DNA from: Bin87 sp965220265
GTDB lineage: Bacteria > Chloroflexota > Dehalococcoidia > Lucifugimonadales > UBA3495
Length of the DNA stretch: 64,000 nt
Direction: 5' to 3'
Assembly: GCA_965220265.1 (NCBI GenBank)
Contig: CBDCPM010000004.1
Coordinates: 3,906,001-3,970,000 of the forward strand
Shown here in pieces: positions 34,365-43,059 of this stretch. The notes under the pieces were generated by a model. That model was not told the DNA's origin. It saw nothing but the letters and a program-made list of their open reading frames with translations, and ran no database searches. How positions within the stretch are numbered: position 1 is the first letter of the stretch; the number at the start of each line of letters is the position of its first letter. A program made the position numbers and the translations under genes.

Positions 34365-34955
34365 ATGGAACCCTTCGTGCAACTGGAAGGCGTCGTCGCT
34401 CCCTTGGACGCGGTCAACGTCGACACCGACATGATCATCCCTGCCGTGTACCTGAAGAGCATCGAACGCACCGGCTTCGGACCGAACCTGTTCGACCGCT
34501 ACCGGTACAACGAAGACGGATCTGAAAACCCCGACTTCATCCTCAATCGGGGCCCCTACCGCAGCTCCAAAATCCTCGTGTCCGGACCCAACTTCGGCTG
34601 CGGTTCGTCCCGCGAGCACGCGCCGTGGGCCCTCGAAGGTTTCGGCATCCGGTGCGTCATCGCCCCCAGCTTCGCCGACATCTTCTTCAACAACTGTTTC
34701 AAGAACGGCCTGCTTCCCCTCACCCTGTCCGAAGCTGATGTCCGCCGCATCATGGACAAGGCTACCGCGAACCCCGGATTCCAGATCATGGTCGACCTGG
34801 AAGCACAGCAGGTGCGCGATGCGGACGAGGAAATCGTGGTCGATTTCGAAGTCGACGAGTTCCGCCGCTACTGCCTGCTCAACGGCCTGGACGACATCGG
34901 CCTCACCCTCCAGCATGAGGACGCCATCTCGGCTTTCGAGGCGCGCCAGGCGTGA
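34365..34955 (+). CDS. leuD: 3-isopropylmalate dehydratase small subunit
   Basis: This is the 196-residue swivelling small subunit partner of LeuC. It contains the substrate-binding FGCGSSREHAPWAL and DVNTDMIIPAVYLK-like NVDTDMIIPAVYLKSIERTGFG, then GFGIRCVIAPSFADIFFNNCFKNGLLP, all hallmark regions. Length matches the bacterial type 1 form (~200). GAGGAAG precedes ATG 34365. The 64-bp gap from leuC carries a GC-rich stretch that looks like a dispersed repeat. A strong hairpin terminator follows. Confidence 0.95.
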   Translation: MEPFVQLEGVVAPLDAVNVDTDMIIPAVYLKSIERTGFGPNLFDRYRYNEDGSENPDFILNRGPYRSSKILVSGPNFGCGSSREHAPWALEGFGIRCVIAPSFADIFFNNCFKNGLLPLTLSEADVRRIMDKATANPGFQIMVDLEAQQVRDADEEIVVDFEVDEFRRYCLLNGLDDIGLTLQHEDAISAFEARQA

Positions 34956-34978
34956 CCAGCCTCAGATTGGATACGCAC

Positions 34979-35012
34979 GGCCCCACCAACATTCCGTTGG
35001 CGGGGCCTCTTC
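34979..35012 (+). terminator. Rho-independent terminator of leuCD
   Basis: GGCCCCACCAAC (34979-34990) pairs with GTTGGCGGGGCC (34996-35007) with one A-C mismatch and a 5-nt loop. It is followed by TCTTCTT. It ends the leucine transcript 24 bp after the leuD stop. Confidence 0.85.
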
Positions 35013-35066
35013 TTGGCGACTGGCCTTTTCAAAAACCCATCCCTATTCGTCATTCTCCCGCACGTG

Positions 35067-35282
35067 TTACCGTATGATTTTGGGTAGTTCAACCAACACG
35101 ATGATCACTCCGCCTGCAAAAATGCTGTAGCCCACGTTTCGAACGAAATTCTCTTGCGGTATTGGCAGGCCAAGTTGGACTACTCCCATTGCTACGCAAA
35201 CTGCTGTTATCGCCAGCGTGGATATAAACGCGAAAATAATTACTGCTCCAATTATTTGAACATCAAAATATCTGGATTTCAC
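35067..35282 (-). CDS. Small membrane protein (2 TM), unknown
   Basis: This is a 71-residue hydrophobic protein with two predicted helices (about 9-33 and 47-66), separated by a loop, GLPIPQENFVRNVG. AAGGGAA lies upstream of the ATG. It follows a similarly sized two-helix protein (35330-35542) by 47 bp on the same strand, so the two may be a co-transcribed pair. AT content is higher than in neighbouring genes. I cannot assign a function. Confidence 0.55.
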   Translation of the reverse strand: MKSRYFDVQIIGAVIIFAFISTLAITAVCVAMGVVQLGLPIPQENFVRNVGYSIFAGGVIIVLVELPKIIR

Positions 35283-35329
35283 ATTGATTCCCTTGTGTAT
35301 TACGCGCGATTATCATGATTTTCGGGAGG

Positions 35330-35542
35330 TTACGAGGTCAATAGTATCAGGCCAGTCACGCCACCTACAACCGACCCCACGGCCATCAAACTCCCGCCGA
35401 TGGTCACGGTGAGTTCGCTTAATCCCATCCACCCACTGCCCCCCAGCATCAACGGCAGCATGATTACTATTCCCAAGCCGAGAGCAGCCGCAGATAGCAC
35501 AAAAACGGCTTTGCACACTCGCAGAATGTTTTCCCAAGCCAT
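35330..35542 (-). CDS. Small membrane protein (2 TM), unknown
   Basis: This is a 70-residue protein with two hydrophobic stretches (about 12-33 and 42-68): AVFVLSAAALGLGIVIMLPL and GGSLMAVGSVVGGVTGLILL. The ATG at 35542 is preceded by AAGGTAAGG; an in-frame ATG at 35587 would add 15 hydrophilic residues without a ribosome site. It lies just upstream of another small membrane protein. The function is unknown. Confidence 0.5.
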   Translation of the reverse strand: MAWENILRVCKAVFVLSAAALGLGIVIMLPLMLGGSGWMGLSELTVTIGGSLMAVGSVVGGVTGLILLTS

Positions 35543-35751
35543 TTTGCACCTTACCTTGTTAGCAGCATCGTCATCTAAGTGTACCATATCTTGAACAAAA
35601 TACAGATTGCTGGTCTACTGGTAACACTTTGCCTGAGATGGGATCTGATCAGTCCCATGCGGGAACTTCCTACTTTGCTAACTCTCCGGAATATATCAAA
35701 AAGGCCCGCAGATCGCACCGCCTCTGAGCGATTGCGCCTATGATTGCTGCG

Positions 35752-37104
35752 CTACCCATCAATCCTAAACCACTCCGCCACCCGCGCGGCATAGTCGGTC
35801 TCGTACCGCTGCATTCTTCCCTGCCGCACCTGCTCGTCCAGCGACGGCCGACGCACCCCGCGAGGCGACAGCGGCGTGTAGCCGATTATCTGCGCCTCTT
35901 CCAACGCTGCGATCTCGTCACCGGTCCTGCCCAGCAAGTCCGCCAGGATGTCCCGGTTGTGCTGGCCCATGATCGGAGCGGGCTTGGGCGGAACCGCGGG
36001 CGTGTCGGATAGTTTCCACGGGCGGCCGGCATAGGGCAGAGGCGGCATCCCGGTGTCCGAATGGTGCTCCACCACCTCGTAGAAACGCCGCTCCTTCAGG
36101 TGCTCGTTGAACAGCAGGTCTTCGCTGTCGACCACCGCTCCGGCCGCCACACCTGCAGCCTGCAACTGAGCCATCAATTCGTGGTTTTCGTGGTTCCGGG
36201 TCTCGAAACCCAGCATCTTGTCCAGTTCCGCTCGATGCCGAACCCTGTTCAGCACGTCCGCATACCGCTCGTCCGCCGCCCAATCGGCACGGCCCATCAC
36301 GCGGCACAAACCCAGCCAGGCCTCGTCGCTGTCCACCGCAATGGCGATCCACCGGTCGTCCCCGGCGCACGGGTAGCAGCCATGGGGCGACATGGCCGGG
36401 TCCTCGTTCCCGATCCGTTCCGGCACTCGTCCGTTCACCGTCCAGTCCAGCAGCGCCTCCGGGATAGTCGCGGAGCACGTCTGCGCTTGCGACACGTCGA
36501 TGAATTGTCCCTGCCCGGTATTCAGCCGGTGCATCAGCGCCAGCATCACGGCCGCCACGGTATGCTCACCGGCCGTGTAATCCGTGAACGGTATCTCGGA
36601 CATCACCGGCCCGCCGTCACGATACCCGGTGATGTACGCCAGGCCCGCCGCTCCTTCCGTGGCCGGCCCGGTCGCGCCGAAATTGGCCCAGGGCCCGTCG
36701 AACCCGTACCCGGTGGAAGACAACATGATGATGTCCGGTCGGATTTTGCGCAGGTCCTCGTACTCCAGCCCAAAGTTTCGGATCACCCTGGGCGTGAAAT
36801 TCTCAGCGAACACATCGGCCACGGCGATCAGATCGCGGAGCACCGCTCGACCTTCGTCGCGGCTCAGGTCCAGCGTCAGCCCCAGCTTGTTCCGGTTTTG
36901 CTCGTAAAAGTTGGCGCCCCGGTTCCAGAACTCGCCGTCCACGTCATTGTGGTACAGCGAGTCCGTGCGGTAGCTCTCCAGTCTCTGCACCGACTCCAGC
37001 CTGATCACTTGGGCCCCCATATCGCCCATCCACTTCATCGCCGACGGTATGGCGATGAGCTGACCCATCTCCACGATGCGAACGCCTTCCAACGGGCCAG
37101 CCAT
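35752..37104 (-). CDS. CoA-transferase, CaiB/BaiF family (family III), with catalytic Asp
   Basis: This 450-residue family III CoA-transferase moves CoA between acyl-CoA and a free carboxylate through an aspartyl-CoA intermediate. It has the N-terminal PLEGVRIVEMGQLIAIPSAM and QNRNKLGLTLDL. The probable catalytic Asp175 lies in IPFTDYTAGEHT. Length and order fit formyl-CoA/crotonobetainyl-CoA transferase relatives. It starts 1 bp after the stop of a second family III gene (37106-38302), which lacks the Asp. This suggests a heteromeric enzyme, as for benzylsuccinate or malate CoA-transferases. The substrate is unknown. Confidence 0.9.
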   Translation of the reverse strand: MAGPLEGVRIVEMGQLIAIPSAMKWMGDMGAQVIRLESVQRLESYRTDSLYHNDVDGEFWNRGANFYEQNRNKLGLTLDLSRDEGRAVLRDLIAVADVFAENFTPRVIRNFGLEYEDLRKIRPDIIMLSSTGYGFDGPWANFGATGPATEGAAGLAYITGYRDGGPVMSEIPFTDYTAGEHTVAAVMLALMHRLNTGQGQFIDVSQAQTCSATIPEALLDWTVNGRVPERIGNEDPAMSPHGCYPCAGDDRWIAIAVDSDEAWLGLCRVMGRADWAADERYADVLNRVRHRAELDKMLGFETRNHENHELMAQLQAAGVAAGAVVDSEDLLFNEHLKERRFYEVVEHHSDTGMPPLPYAGRPWKLSDTPAVPPKPAPIMGQHNRDILADLLGRTGDEIAALEEAQIIGYTPLSPRGVRRPSLDEQVRQGRMQRYETDYAARVAEWFRIDG

Positions 37105-37105
37105 A

Positions 37106-38302
37106 TCAAATCACCTCCGAAGCCCGTAGCCAGGCTAGTTCCTGCGCGCTGTAACCCATGTCTCCCAGCACCGCTCCCGTGTGCTCGCCCAATCTCGGTG
37201 CGGCGTCCGTAACCGCCCACGGCGAACCCGACATCAGGAACGGCGCTCCGGGGAATGTGATTTCGCCCAGATCAGGGTGCTGCACCGGCACGTAATACCC
37301 CCGGGCCTGAATTTGCGGGTTGTCCAGTGTTTCTTCGGGTGAATCGATCACGCCGTAGATGAACCGCTTCTGGTGCGCCGCGTAGAAGATATCCTGCTTC
37401 TGCTTGGTCGCAAATATCTGGTCCAGGATGTCTCCCAGCGCCTCCGCATTCTCCAGCCGTGCCGATGCGTTGTCGAACCGCTCGTCGTCCAACTCAGGCG
37501 CTTCCAGGAAGTCGACCAGCATGTTCCAGTCCAGCGTCGCCCCCATGCCGGGATTTGGCAGCACATACCCGTCGGACACCGCGCGCAGCCGGGTCAGGTC
37601 GCCCGTATGGTTGGGTTGCCGCCGCCGCACCGCCCCGGTGTAGGTGTAGTTGTTGGTTACGTCCCGAAGCGCCGAGGCGATGCTTTCCTGAATCGACACG
37701 TCCACCCTCTGCCCTTGGCCCGTGAGCCGTTGGTGGTACAAAGCCATCAGCGTGGCCGACGCCAGGTTGGTGCCAGCCTTGAACTGCGCCTGGTGCAACG
37801 CGTGTTTCAGCGGCTCCCGGTCGTACGCCCCGAAGATGTACATCAATCCGCCCAGCGCGTACTCCACGATCTCGGTCGCCCGGAAGTCCCGCCATGGCCC
37901 GGTCTGCCCGAAGTTCGACACGGACGCAACCACCAGGCTGGGGTTGTGGTTTCGCAGCGTGTCTGCATCCAGGCCCAGCGATCGCATCACGCGGGGCGCA
38001 AAGTTCTCCACCAGCGCATCCGCATCCGCCAGCAGGTCCATCAGGATCGAGCGTCCCGTCTCCGACTTCAGGTTCAGCGTAATGCTGCGCTTGTTCGTGT
38101 TCAGGTAGAGGAACGGCAGGCTTTTCTCGGTGTCCGGTTCATCGTGGTAAAACGGCGGCAGTCGCCTCCCCGGGTCCCCTCCGGGCCGCTCGATCTTCAA
38201 CACGTCGGCCCCAAAGTCGGCCAACAGTTTGGTGGCGTAAGGGCCGGCGATGTGGTGCGTCAGATCAATCACCTTGACACCGGCCAGGGCTCCGCTGCTC
38301 AA
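37106..38302 (-). CDS. CoA-transferase, CaiB/BaiF family, catalytic Asp replaced
   Basis: This is a 398-residue family III protein with LAGVKVIDLTHHIAGPYATKLLADFGADVLKIERP, the classic family start, and NTNKRSITLNLKS. At the position of the catalytic aspartate it reads HQAQFKAG (Gln173), so it may be non-catalytic or use another residue. It starts at TTG, with GGAG and AAGGGA just upstream; the only nearby ATG frame closes after five codons. It lies directly upstream of the Asp-containing partner (1-bp gap), and the two likely form a complex. Confidence 0.87.
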   Translation of the reverse strand: MSSGALAGVKVIDLTHHIAGPYATKLLADFGADVLKIERPGGDPGRRLPPFYHDEPDTEKSLPFLYLNTNKRSITLNLKSETGRSILMDLLADADALVENFAPRVMRSLGLDADTLRNHNPSLVVASVSNFGQTGPWRDFRATEIVEYALGGLMYIFGAYDREPLKHALHQAQFKAGTNLASATLMALYHQRLTGQGQRVDVSIQESIASALRDVTNNYTYTGAVRRRQPNHTGDLTRLRAVSDGYVLPNPGMGATLDWNMLVDFLEAPELDDERFDNASARLENAEALGDILDQIFATKQKQDIFYAAHQKRFIYGVIDSPEETLDNPQIQARGYYVPVQHPDLGEITFPGAPFLMSGSPWAVTDAAPRLGEHTGAVLGDMGYSAQELAWLRASEVI

Positions 38303-38463
38303 TTTCCCTTCTCCATGCTGGATTCCGCAGTCATTCTAGCCCCATAGATAAGCGCACACAATCGGGATCGATGGACGCCATGGTCGGCAAACCGCAGCCG
38401 GGGACGGGTACCATTGTAGCCCGATGATATGCTCGCGCACGACGCTGCCCTGCGCCAACAGAA

Positions 38464-38472
38464 TGCTACAAT
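38464..38472 (+). promoter_or_regulatory. Extended -10 promoter before the Uma2 gene
   Basis: TGcTACAAT lies 39 bp upstream of the ATG at 38511. It resembles the TGcTATAAT elements before the SDR gene and leuC. No -35 box is evident. Confidence 0.45.
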
Positions 38473-38510
38473 GCCCTGTGCAAACGACTTTCCCGCTCAG
38501 TTAGCCCGTC

Positions 38511-39197
38511 ATGGCCACCGCAATCAACCGCACTTACGATCTCCGAACTTTCTGTTCCGCCGAGTTCCGCGCCATGGTTTCTGCGGGCATCCTGAGCCGG
38601 CAGGACCGCGAGGCAGTTCTCGGCGGCAGCTATCGGTTCACCGCGGACCAGTACCAGGCCATGGGTAAGGCCGGCATCCTTTCCGAATACGAGCCCATCG
38701 AGCTGCTCAACGGAGAAATCGTCGAAATGGCCCCTATCGGGACTACCCATAATGACACTACGGATTGCATCAGCGATCTGATGTTTGGCGCCCTGCGTGG
38801 ACGGGCGCGGATCAGGGTCCAGGGTTCCGTACGGATCAACCAGCTCAGCGAACCGCAACCTGATTTCGCTATCCTCCGTCAGCGACCGGATTACCATTTG
38901 TCGCCCGCCACTCCAACCGACGTCCTGTTCATCGTCGAGGTCTCCTACAGTTCGCTGAACTACGACCAGGGCGAAAAATTAGCCGCGTATGCTGCCGCCG
39001 GCATTCCCGAAGTTTGGATCGTCAACCTCAGAGAATATGGGGTCCACATCCATACTGACCCAGTGGGCGAGCAGTACCAAACGGTTCGCCAATTCCGCGC
39101 CGGTGACTCCGTGAGCCCACTGGCGTTCCCTGATGTGTCTCTCCCGGTATCCGGTTTTTGGTCCGGCATGGTCGGTCCCGAATCGGATGCCGAATAG
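38511..39197 (+). CDS. Uma2 family (DUF820) PD-(D/E)XK nuclease-like protein
   Basis: This is a 228-residue protein with the Uma2 core: YEPIELLNGEIVEMAPIGTTHN, PQPDFAIL, VLFIVEVSYSSLNYDQGEKLAAYAAAGIPEVWIVNL. The acidic and lysine residues define the nuclease-like active site. The family is highly expanded in cyanobacteria and Chloroflexi, with mostly unknown roles. The N-terminus holds two related segments: SAEFRAMVSAGILS, and FTADQYQAMGKAGILSEYE, which looks like a partial duplication. The start has no clear ribosome site. It stands upstream of the ThDP enzyme gene on the same strand, with a 68-bp gap. Confidence 0.82.
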   Translation: MATAINRTYDLRTFCSAEFRAMVSAGILSRQDREAVLGGSYRFTADQYQAMGKAGILSEYEPIELLNGEIVEMAPIGTTHNDTTDCISDLMFGALRGRARIRVQGSVRINQLSEPQPDFAILRQRPDYHLSPATPTDVLFIVEVSYSSLNYDQGEKLAAYAAAGIPEVWIVNLREYGVHIHTDPVGEQYQTVRQFRAGDSVSPLAFPDVSLPVSGFWSGMVGPESDAE

Positions 39198-39265
39198 CCC
39201 TCAACGCGGACATCCCGCCGCGTGATCCTTCACCGCCATCACACAATCCGAGCAGAGGTAACACC

Positions 39266-40912
39266 GTGCAAACTATCGATGCCATCGCCGAAATTCTGAA
39301 GCGGGAGGGCGTCCAATACCTGTCCTGCTTCCCCACCACGCCGGTGATCGAGGCCTGCGCCGCCGCCGGCATCCGACCCATCATCTGCCGCCAGGAGCGC
39401 GTCGGCGTCGGTATCGCCGACGGCTATAGCCGCATCACCAACGGCCGGCCGCCCGGCGTTTTCGCCATGCAGTACGGCCCCGGCGCGGAGAATGCCTACT
39501 CCGGTGTCGCCACATCCTTCTCCGATTCGGTGCCCATCCTCCTGCTGCCCCTTGGCCACCCCCGCGAGCGCCAGGGCGTCTTCCCCATGTTCGACTCCAT
39601 CGAGAGCTTCGCCAGCGTGACCAAGCACCTCGAAAGGCTGAACCTCTCCGGCAGCACCAGCCAGGTCATGCGTCGCGCCGTCAACGCCCTGTACACCGGT
39701 CGGCCCGGCCCGTCCATGGTCGAGATCCCCGCCGACGTGGCCCTCGAGGAGGTGTCCGAGGAGGCATTCTACTGGGGTGGCAACGTCCGCCGTTCCGCTT
39801 CCCAGGCCGACCCCGACGACGTCGAGGCCGCGGCCCGCACCTTGTGTTCCGCCACCTATCCGGTGATCCACGCCGGTCAGGGCGTGATGTACGCCGAGGC
39901 CACCGATGAACTGGTGGAGCTGGCCGAGCTCCTGTCCGTTCCGGTCATGACCACCCTGCTGGGCAAGAGCGGTTTCCCGGAGCAGCATCCCCTTGCCCTG
40001 GGCAGCGGTTCCGGCGTAATGTCCGGCACGGTGTACCATTTCGTCCGTCGCGCTGACGTCATCTTCGGAGTCGGTTCCAGTTTCACCAAGCACGGCATGT
40101 CCATGAACCTGCCGTCCGGCCGCACCCTGATCCAGAATACCAACGACCCCCGCGACCTGAACAAGGACTACGACGTCCAGTTCCCCGTCATCGGCGACGC
40201 CAAGCTGGCCCTGCGCCAGATGATCGAGGCCTGCCGCCCGATCATCGGCGACACTCGCCGCAACAACGCCGATGTCACCGGCGAGATCGCCTCGGTTCGC
40301 GACGCCTGGCTCGCCGAATGGGAGCACAAGACCACCGACGCCGGCCCGTTGGTCAATCCTTACCGCGTAATCACCGATTTCCAGAAGGCCGTTCCGGCGA
40401 GCGAAGCCATCATCACCCACGACTCCGGCAGCCCGCGCGACCAGATCACCCCGTTCTACCGCTCCGGCGGGCCCCGCACCTACCTGGGTTGGGGGAAATC
40501 CCACGGGCTGGGCACCGGCTTGGGCCTGGTAATCGGCGCCAAGCTGGCTGACCCGGACAAGATGTGTGTCAACTTCATGGGCGACGCCGCCTTCGGCATG
40601 GTAGGGCTCGACTTCGAGACCGCCGTCCGCAGCAACGTCCCCATCACCACCGTAGTCCTGAACAACTCCACCATGGCCGTGGAAACCAACGCGATGCAAC
40701 GCTCCCACGAGCTTTACAGTACCCGCGACCTCGGCGGAAACTACGCCGACCTGGGCCGAGCCATGGGCGGCTACGCCGAGCGCGTCACCGACCCCAACGA
40801 GATCATCCCGGCATTCCAGCGCGCCCGCCAGCAGAACGAGAACGGAAACGCCGTTCTCCTCGAGTTCATCACCAACGCGGAGATCAACTACTCCCACCGC
40901 CGCGCTTTCTGA
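39266..40912 (+). CDS. ThDP-dependent enzyme, acetolactate-synthase-like
   Basis: This 548-residue protein has the three-domain layout of the pyruvate-oxidase/acetohydroxyacid-synthase family. The catalytic glutamate is Glu44 in CRQERVGVGIADGYSR. The ThDP/metal segment MGDAAFGMVGLDFETAVRSN ends with VLNNSTM (GDx... NN). The central domain contains PVIHAGQGV. Family members include acetolactate synthase, sulfoacetaldehyde acetyltransferase, oxalyl-CoA decarboxylase and glyoxylate carboligase. The substrate is not evident. It starts at GTG with AGAGG seven bases upstream. I place it as a single gene; the following TPR gene is 67 bp downstream. Confidence 0.88.
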   Translation: MQTIDAIAEILKREGVQYLSCFPTTPVIEACAAAGIRPIICRQERVGVGIADGYSRITNGRPPGVFAMQYGPGAENAYSGVATSFSDSVPILLLPLGHPRERQGVFPMFDSIESFASVTKHLERLNLSGSTSQVMRRAVNALYTGRPGPSMVEIPADVALEEVSEEAFYWGGNVRRSASQADPDDVEAAARTLCSATYPVIHAGQGVMYAEATDELVELAELLSVPVMTTLLGKSGFPEQHPLALGSGSGVMSGTVYHFVRRADVIFGVGSSFTKHGMSMNLPSGRTLIQNTNDPRDLNKDYDVQFPVIGDAKLALRQMIEACRPIIGDTRRNNADVTGEIASVRDAWLAEWEHKTTDAGPLVNPYRVITDFQKAVPASEAIITHDSGSPRDQITPFYRSGGPRTYLGWGKSHGLGTGLGLVIGAKLADPDKMCVNFMGDAAFGMVGLDFETAVRSNVPITTVVLNNSTMAVETNAMQRSHELYSTRDLGGNYADLGRAMGGYAERVTDPNEIIPAFQRARQQNENGNAVLLEFITNAEINYSHRRAF

Positions 40913-40979
40913 TCCACCGTCACGCCAGCCCGGGGCGGCCTTTGCGGGTCGCCCCTTGCGTTATCACTACGCTTCATCC

Positions 40980-41630
40980 ATGCAGCGCACCCACTGCAAC
41001 CGCGCGCCATCCGTGGCGGAACACATACGCAACGCCCAGGCGTACCTCGCCGACGGCAACCCGCATGCTGCCCTGGCCGATCTAGATCTGGCGTTCCTGC
41101 TCGATCCCGCTGACCCCGTCGTTCGTTTCCTGCGCGGCCGGTCTCTGTCACTGCTGGGAAGGGCTGAGTCCGCTTTGCTTGAGCTGGGCGCCGCCATAGA
41201 GCTGGACCCTGACCTGGCAGATGCCTGGCAAGAACGGGGCGCAATCCACCTGCACTTGTCCGACTGGTCGAGCGCGGAGTCCGATTGCTCCCGGGCATTG
41301 GAACTCGATGGCGCTCTGGCCCGCGCGTGGCGCATCCGGGGTATAGCCCGCTACAAGTTGGGCTTCGTGGTCGAGGCCGCCGAAGATTTGCGCCAGTCCG
41401 TGGTCCACGAACCCGACGATCCTTTGGCTCACTATTGGCGCGGCCTGGCTCTGCGCGACGCTGGCGACAACCACGCTGCCATCGCGGAGTTCAACGCTGC
41501 CGTCGCGCTGAATGATCGTTACACCGAAGCCTACGTCGCCCGCGGCAAGGCCCACGCCAACCTGGGCGATATGAACTCGGCCCGTTCCGATTGGGCCATC
41601 GCAGCCCAGATGCTGCACCAATCCCACTGA
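40980..41630 (+). CDS. TPR-repeat protein
   Basis: This is a 216-residue protein made almost entirely of about six degenerate tetratricopeptide repeats of 34 residues, for example PHAALADLDLAFLLDPADPV and DMNSARSDWAIAAQM. The TPR pattern (A8, G/A15, Y24, A27, P32) is visible in PDLADAWQERGAIHLHLSDW and DPLAHYWRGLALRDAGDN. No signal peptide or membrane segment is evident, so a soluble protein-protein scaffold is likely. The start is ATG 40980; an upstream TTG frame extends 8 residues. Neighbours give no clue to its partner. Confidence 0.8.
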   Translation: MQRTHCNRAPSVAEHIRNAQAYLADGNPHAALADLDLAFLLDPADPVVRFLRGRSLSLLGRAESALLELGAAIELDPDLADAWQERGAIHLHLSDWSSAESDCSRALELDGALARAWRIRGIARYKLGFVVEAAEDLRQSVVHEPDDPLAHYWRGLALRDAGDNHAAIAEFNAAVALNDRYTEAYVARGKAHANLGDMNSARSDWAIAAQMLHQSH

Positions 41631-41649
41631 ACTCTCCGGAGGTGCCACC

Positions 41650-42015
41650 GTGGCCGATCTGCATTCCAAGTACCTGTTCATCGCCAGTATGGACATCGAC
41701 CCTGAGCACGAAGCCCTGTTCAACGACGTGTACAACACCGAGCACTGCCCTCTGCTCAACCAGACACCGGGCGTGCTCGGCGTAACCCGCTACGAGACCC
41801 AGCGTCTGCTCATGGCCATGGGCGGGCAAGTGCAGGAAATCGAGATCCCCGGCACTCCCAAGCATCACGCCGTCTACCAGATCGAGAGCCCGGACGTGCT
41901 CACCAGCCCGGAGTGGGCCGAAGCAGTGGACGCCGGCCGCTGGCCCGAGCACGTGCGCCCCTACACCAAGAACCGCCGCCACGTCCTCATGAAGCTTACC
42001 TTCCCCGAATCTTAG
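41650..42015 (+). CDS. Small dimeric alpha/beta-barrel (EthD/Dabb-like) protein
   Basis: This 121-residue protein has LHSKYLFIASMDIDPEHEAL at its start, then NDVYNTEHCPLLNQTPGVLGVTRYE and HHAVYQIESPDVLTSPEWAEAVDAGR. The layout fits the dimeric alpha/beta-barrel superfamily (EthD, stress-responsive A/B barrel). Such proteins may act on small molecules or as monooxygenase-like dimers. It starts at GTG with GGAGG 8 bases upstream, which decides the start. A perfect 13-bp hairpin terminator follows. The function is unknown. Confidence 0.7.
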   Translation: MADLHSKYLFIASMDIDPEHEALFNDVYNTEHCPLLNQTPGVLGVTRYETQRLLMAMGGQVQEIEIPGTPKHHAVYQIESPDVLTSPEWAEAVDAGRWPEHVRPYTKNRRHVLMKLTFPES

Positions 42016-42033
42016 CCGCCTCGATCCGCAAGC

Positions 42034-42066
42034 AAATGGGGAGGGTCCGAAACCCTCCCCATTTTT
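42034..42066. terminator. Rho-independent terminator (bidirectional)
   Basis: AAATGGGGAGGGT (42034-42046) and ACCCTCCCCATTT (42052-42064) form a perfect 13-bp stem with a 5-nt loop. TT follows on the plus strand. It separates the alpha/beta-barrel gene from the convergent ABC operon and could stop both. Confidence 0.9.
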
Positions 42067-42093
42067 GCCTGCTCATTGACTTGACCGCGACCG

Positions 42094-43008
42094 TCAGTTC
42101 GCTCCCCGCATCCTGGGATCCAGCACGTCCCGCAGCGCGTCACCCAGCAGGTTCACCGCGAACACCGTTATGGCGATGGCCAAGCCTGGGAACACCCCGA
42201 GCCACGGGGCTACGTCCAGCGAGTTCTGCGCCACGCCGTTCAGCATCCCGCCCCATGACGGCACGTCCGGCGGGATCCCCACGCCCAGGAAGCTCAGCGA
42301 CGCCTCCACCACGATCGCCCAGCCCAGCGATATGCTGGCGAGCACGATGAACGTCGCGGCGCAGTTCGGCGCCATGTGCCGCAATATGATCCGCCAGTCC
42401 CCGGCTCCCACCGCTCGCGCCGCCAGCACGTAGTCCACTTCCTTGATGCTCAGCGCTTGGGATCTGATCGTGCGCGACGCGCCGGGTATAAACACCGCGC
42501 TCAGCGCGATCACCACATTGGTAACCGACGCACCCAGGATCGCCATGATCGCCAGCGCCAAAATCAAAGCCGGGAACGACATCATCGCGTCCATGATTCG
42601 TTGGGTCACCAGGTCGGTAATCCCCCCGAAGTAGCCGCTGACGATCCCGATGAACGCACCAATGGTGACGCCGAAAAACACGCTGAGCAGGCCCACCACC
42701 AGGGATATGCGGGTCCCGTAAACCAGCCGGCTGTATACGTCCCGACCGATTTGATCGCCGCCCAACCAGGTCTCGCCATTGGGCGGGCTGAAGCGGTGGG
42801 CGGCATTGGTCTGTCGCGGATCGTCCGTCGCCACTATCGGCGCTAGGGCGGCGATGATTACCAGCAGGATCACAACCACCGCGCCGAACGCTCCCAAGGG
42901 TTTGCGCTGGGCAAAATTGACTACGTTTTCCCAAATCGTGCGCTTGGGTCGCATTCCGGCGCCGGCCGGTTCGGTGGGGGAGAGAACGCCCGTTGCTTGC
43001 TGGGCCAT
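42094..43008 (-). CDS. Peptide/nickel-type ABC permease (DppC/OppC family)
   Basis: This 304-residue inner-membrane permease of the DppC/OppC family has an N-terminal cytoplasmic stretch. The helix RKPLGAFGAVVVILLVIIAAL comes first, then the conserved FSPPNGETWLGGDQIGRDVYSRLVYGTRISL, and the coupling-loop segment AIMAILGASVTNVVIALSAVFIPGASRTIRSQAL. Together with the adjacent DppB-type permease and a family 5 binding protein, it forms a peptide, nickel or other solute importer. The operon order (binding protein, B, C) is normal, but no OppD/OppF ATPase is in the 42-46 kb region, so the ATPases must be encoded elsewhere. Confidence 0.9.
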   Translation of the reverse strand: MAQQATGVLSPTEPAGAGMRPKRTIWENVVNFAQRKPLGAFGAVVVILLVIIAALAPIVATDDPRQTNAAHRFSPPNGETWLGGDQIGRDVYSRLVYGTRISLVVGLLSVFFGVTIGAFIGIVSGYFGGITDLVTQRIMDAMMSFPALILALAIMAILGASVTNVVIALSAVFIPGASRTIRSQALSIKEVDYVLAARAVGAGDWRIILRHMAPNCAATFIVLASISLGWAIVVEASLSFLGVGIPPDVPSWGGMLNGVAQNSLDVAPWLGVFPGLAIAITVFAVNLLGDALRDVLDPRMRGAN

Positions 43009-43059
43009 GTTGTTATTCCTCTCCAGGGCTTGCGGTCATGATCCGTGATCCCAAAGGGA

